Source: Verrucomicrobiales bacterium
GTDB taxonomy: Bacteria > Verrucomicrobiota > Verrucomicrobiia > Verrucomicrobiales > Akkermansiaceae
Assembly (NCBI GenBank): GCA_003527555.1
Contig: DPWT01000037.1
Span: 1-5,966, forward strand
Direction: 5' to 3'
DNA length: 5,966 nucleotides
In this document: positions 5,314 through 5,966 of the stretch, piece by piece
How positions within the stretch are numbered: position 1 is the stretch's first letter
Layout of the letters: each line of letters starts with the position of its first letter
The notes under the pieces: generated by a model
Told to the model about the DNA's origin: nothing
Seen by the model: the letters and a program-made list of their open reading frames with translations, nothing else
Databases searched by the model: none
Made by a program: the position numbers and the translations under genes

Positions 5314-5966
5314 ATGCAATCAATAAGCCAAATCGGCAATATCACCCTTGACCCTAAGACCCCGTTTTTCATCCTCGGCCCGTGCGCATTAGAGTCCGAG
5401 GAATTCACATGGGAAATGGCGCGTTCCCTAAAGAAAATCGCTGACCTTACTGGTATTCAATTTATTTTTAAGGCCTCATATGACAAAGCTAATCGAACAT
5501 CCGTAGATTCTTTCCGAGGACCCGGAGTTGAGGAAGGCTGCCGTATTCTAGGAGAAATAGGCAGAGAGCTTAAGATACCAGTAACCACCGATATCCACAC
5601 GCCTGCCGAAGCTGAAATCGCTGCAGCAAACATCGATATTCTCCAAATACCAGCATTTCTCTGCAGACAAACTGACCTGTTAGAAGCCTGCGCAAATACC
5701 GGCAAACCCGTTAATGTCAAAAAAGGACAGTTTCTTGCCCCTTGGGATGTAGAGCCTATTATCGGCAAACTAAAGCATTTCAATTGCGAAAACTTTTATA
5801 TCACAGAGCGTGGCACGACGTTTGGATACAACAATCTAGTCACCGATATGCGCTCGCTCTACTGGATGCAAGATATGGGTGTGAAAGTCATTTTTGATGC
5901 CACCCACTCAGTGCAGCGACCGGGTGGACTTGGCGGCACCACTGGTGGCGACGGCAAACTCGCACC
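5314..5966 (+). CDS. kdsA: 3-deoxy-8-phosphooctulonate (Kdo-8-phosphate) synthase, C-terminus cut by window edge
   Basis: Condenses phosphoenolpyruvate with arabinose 5-phosphate to Kdo-8-phosphate, the committed step to the Kdo sugar of lipopolysaccharide, in the cytosol. The 217 residues present cover most of the TIM barrel; full-length enzymes have about 265-285. Visible motifs are FILGPCALES (19-28), FKASYDKANRTS (52-63) with substrate-binding Lys, TTDIHTP (91-97), DILQIPAFLCRQTDLL (108-123), VNVKKGQF (133-140), ITERGTTFGYNNLVTDMR (163-180) and FDATHSVQRPGG (194-205) with the conserved His198. Cys24 in GPCALES marks the metal-dependent class, as in Aquifex aeolicus; the metal-independent E. 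coli type has Asn there. An in-frame TAA at 5305-5307 makes 5314 the earliest possible ATG. No Shine-Dalgarno is evident. The gene indicates an outer membrane with Kdo-containing LPS. Confidence 0.95.
   Translation, partial: MQSISQIGNITLDPKTPFFILGPCALESEEFTWEMARSLKKIADLTGIQFIFKASYDKANRTSVDSFRGPGVEEGCRILGEIGRELKIPVTTDIHTPAEAEIAAANIDILQIPAFLCRQTDLLEACANTGKPVNVKKGQFLAPWDVEPIIGKLKHFNCENFYITERGTTFGYNNLVTDMRSLYWMQDMGVKVIFDATHSVQRPGGLGGTTGGDGKLA

Noticed and set aside
5457..5783. Minus-strand frame of 108 codons inside kdsA
   Set aside because: Lies wholly antisense to conserved kdsA motifs and shows no domain of its own.
1..5966. tRNA, rRNA, riboswitch, CRISPR array, transposon ends, toxin-antitoxin or defence genes
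   Set aside because: No cloverleaf-like arms, regular repeats, terminal inverted repeats or matching protein families were recognised; genes are densely packed and of ordinary metabolic and transport type.

Overview
The window comes from a Gram-negative bacterium. It carries a Kdo-8-phosphate synthase gene (LPS inner core) and the start of a gene for an exported, probably outer-membrane, protein. Base composition is close to balanced, and most starts lack a strong Shine-Dalgarno sequence. The gene set and protein style (type III pantothenate kinase next to a ROK kinase without zinc ligands and a Cys-type KdsA, plus two Amt transporters) would fit Verrucomicrobiota or a neighbouring phylum. 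That placement is a tentative inference.

Left part (1-3434) is an ammonium-uptake locus. Two different Amt ammonium transporter genes diverge from a 191-bp spacer: a compact AmtB-type gene on the minus strand (397-1695) and a longer Amt with an extra acidic periplasmic N-terminus on the plus strand (1887-3377). Each gene has a well-formed sigma-54 (RpoN) -24/-12 promoter in the spacer, and the minus-strand one matches the consensus perfectly. Beyond the minus-strand amt, after a strong terminator, is the 5' part of a gene for a secreted, porin-like protein resembling the TorF/Gcw_chp family (1-294, continuing off the left edge). It is also preceded by a sigma-54-like site. The coherent reading is a nitrogen-limitation regulon for ammonium capture: two inner-membrane ammonium channels and possibly an outer-membrane partner.

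Right part (3497-5966) is a housekeeping group on the plus strand, insulated by the terminator after the second amt. It holds coaX (type III pantothenate kinase, first step of CoA synthesis), then 4 nt later a ROK-family sugar kinase, then after a 121-bp gap without a terminator kdsA, which is cut by the right edge. The ROK kinase keeps its ATP and sugar-binding motifs but has lost all ligands of the family's zinc site.

No tRNA, rRNA, CRISPR array, insertion sequence or obvious foreign segment was seen. I found no wholly undescribed system. The most interesting signal is the sigma-54 promoter arrangement around the ammonium genes.
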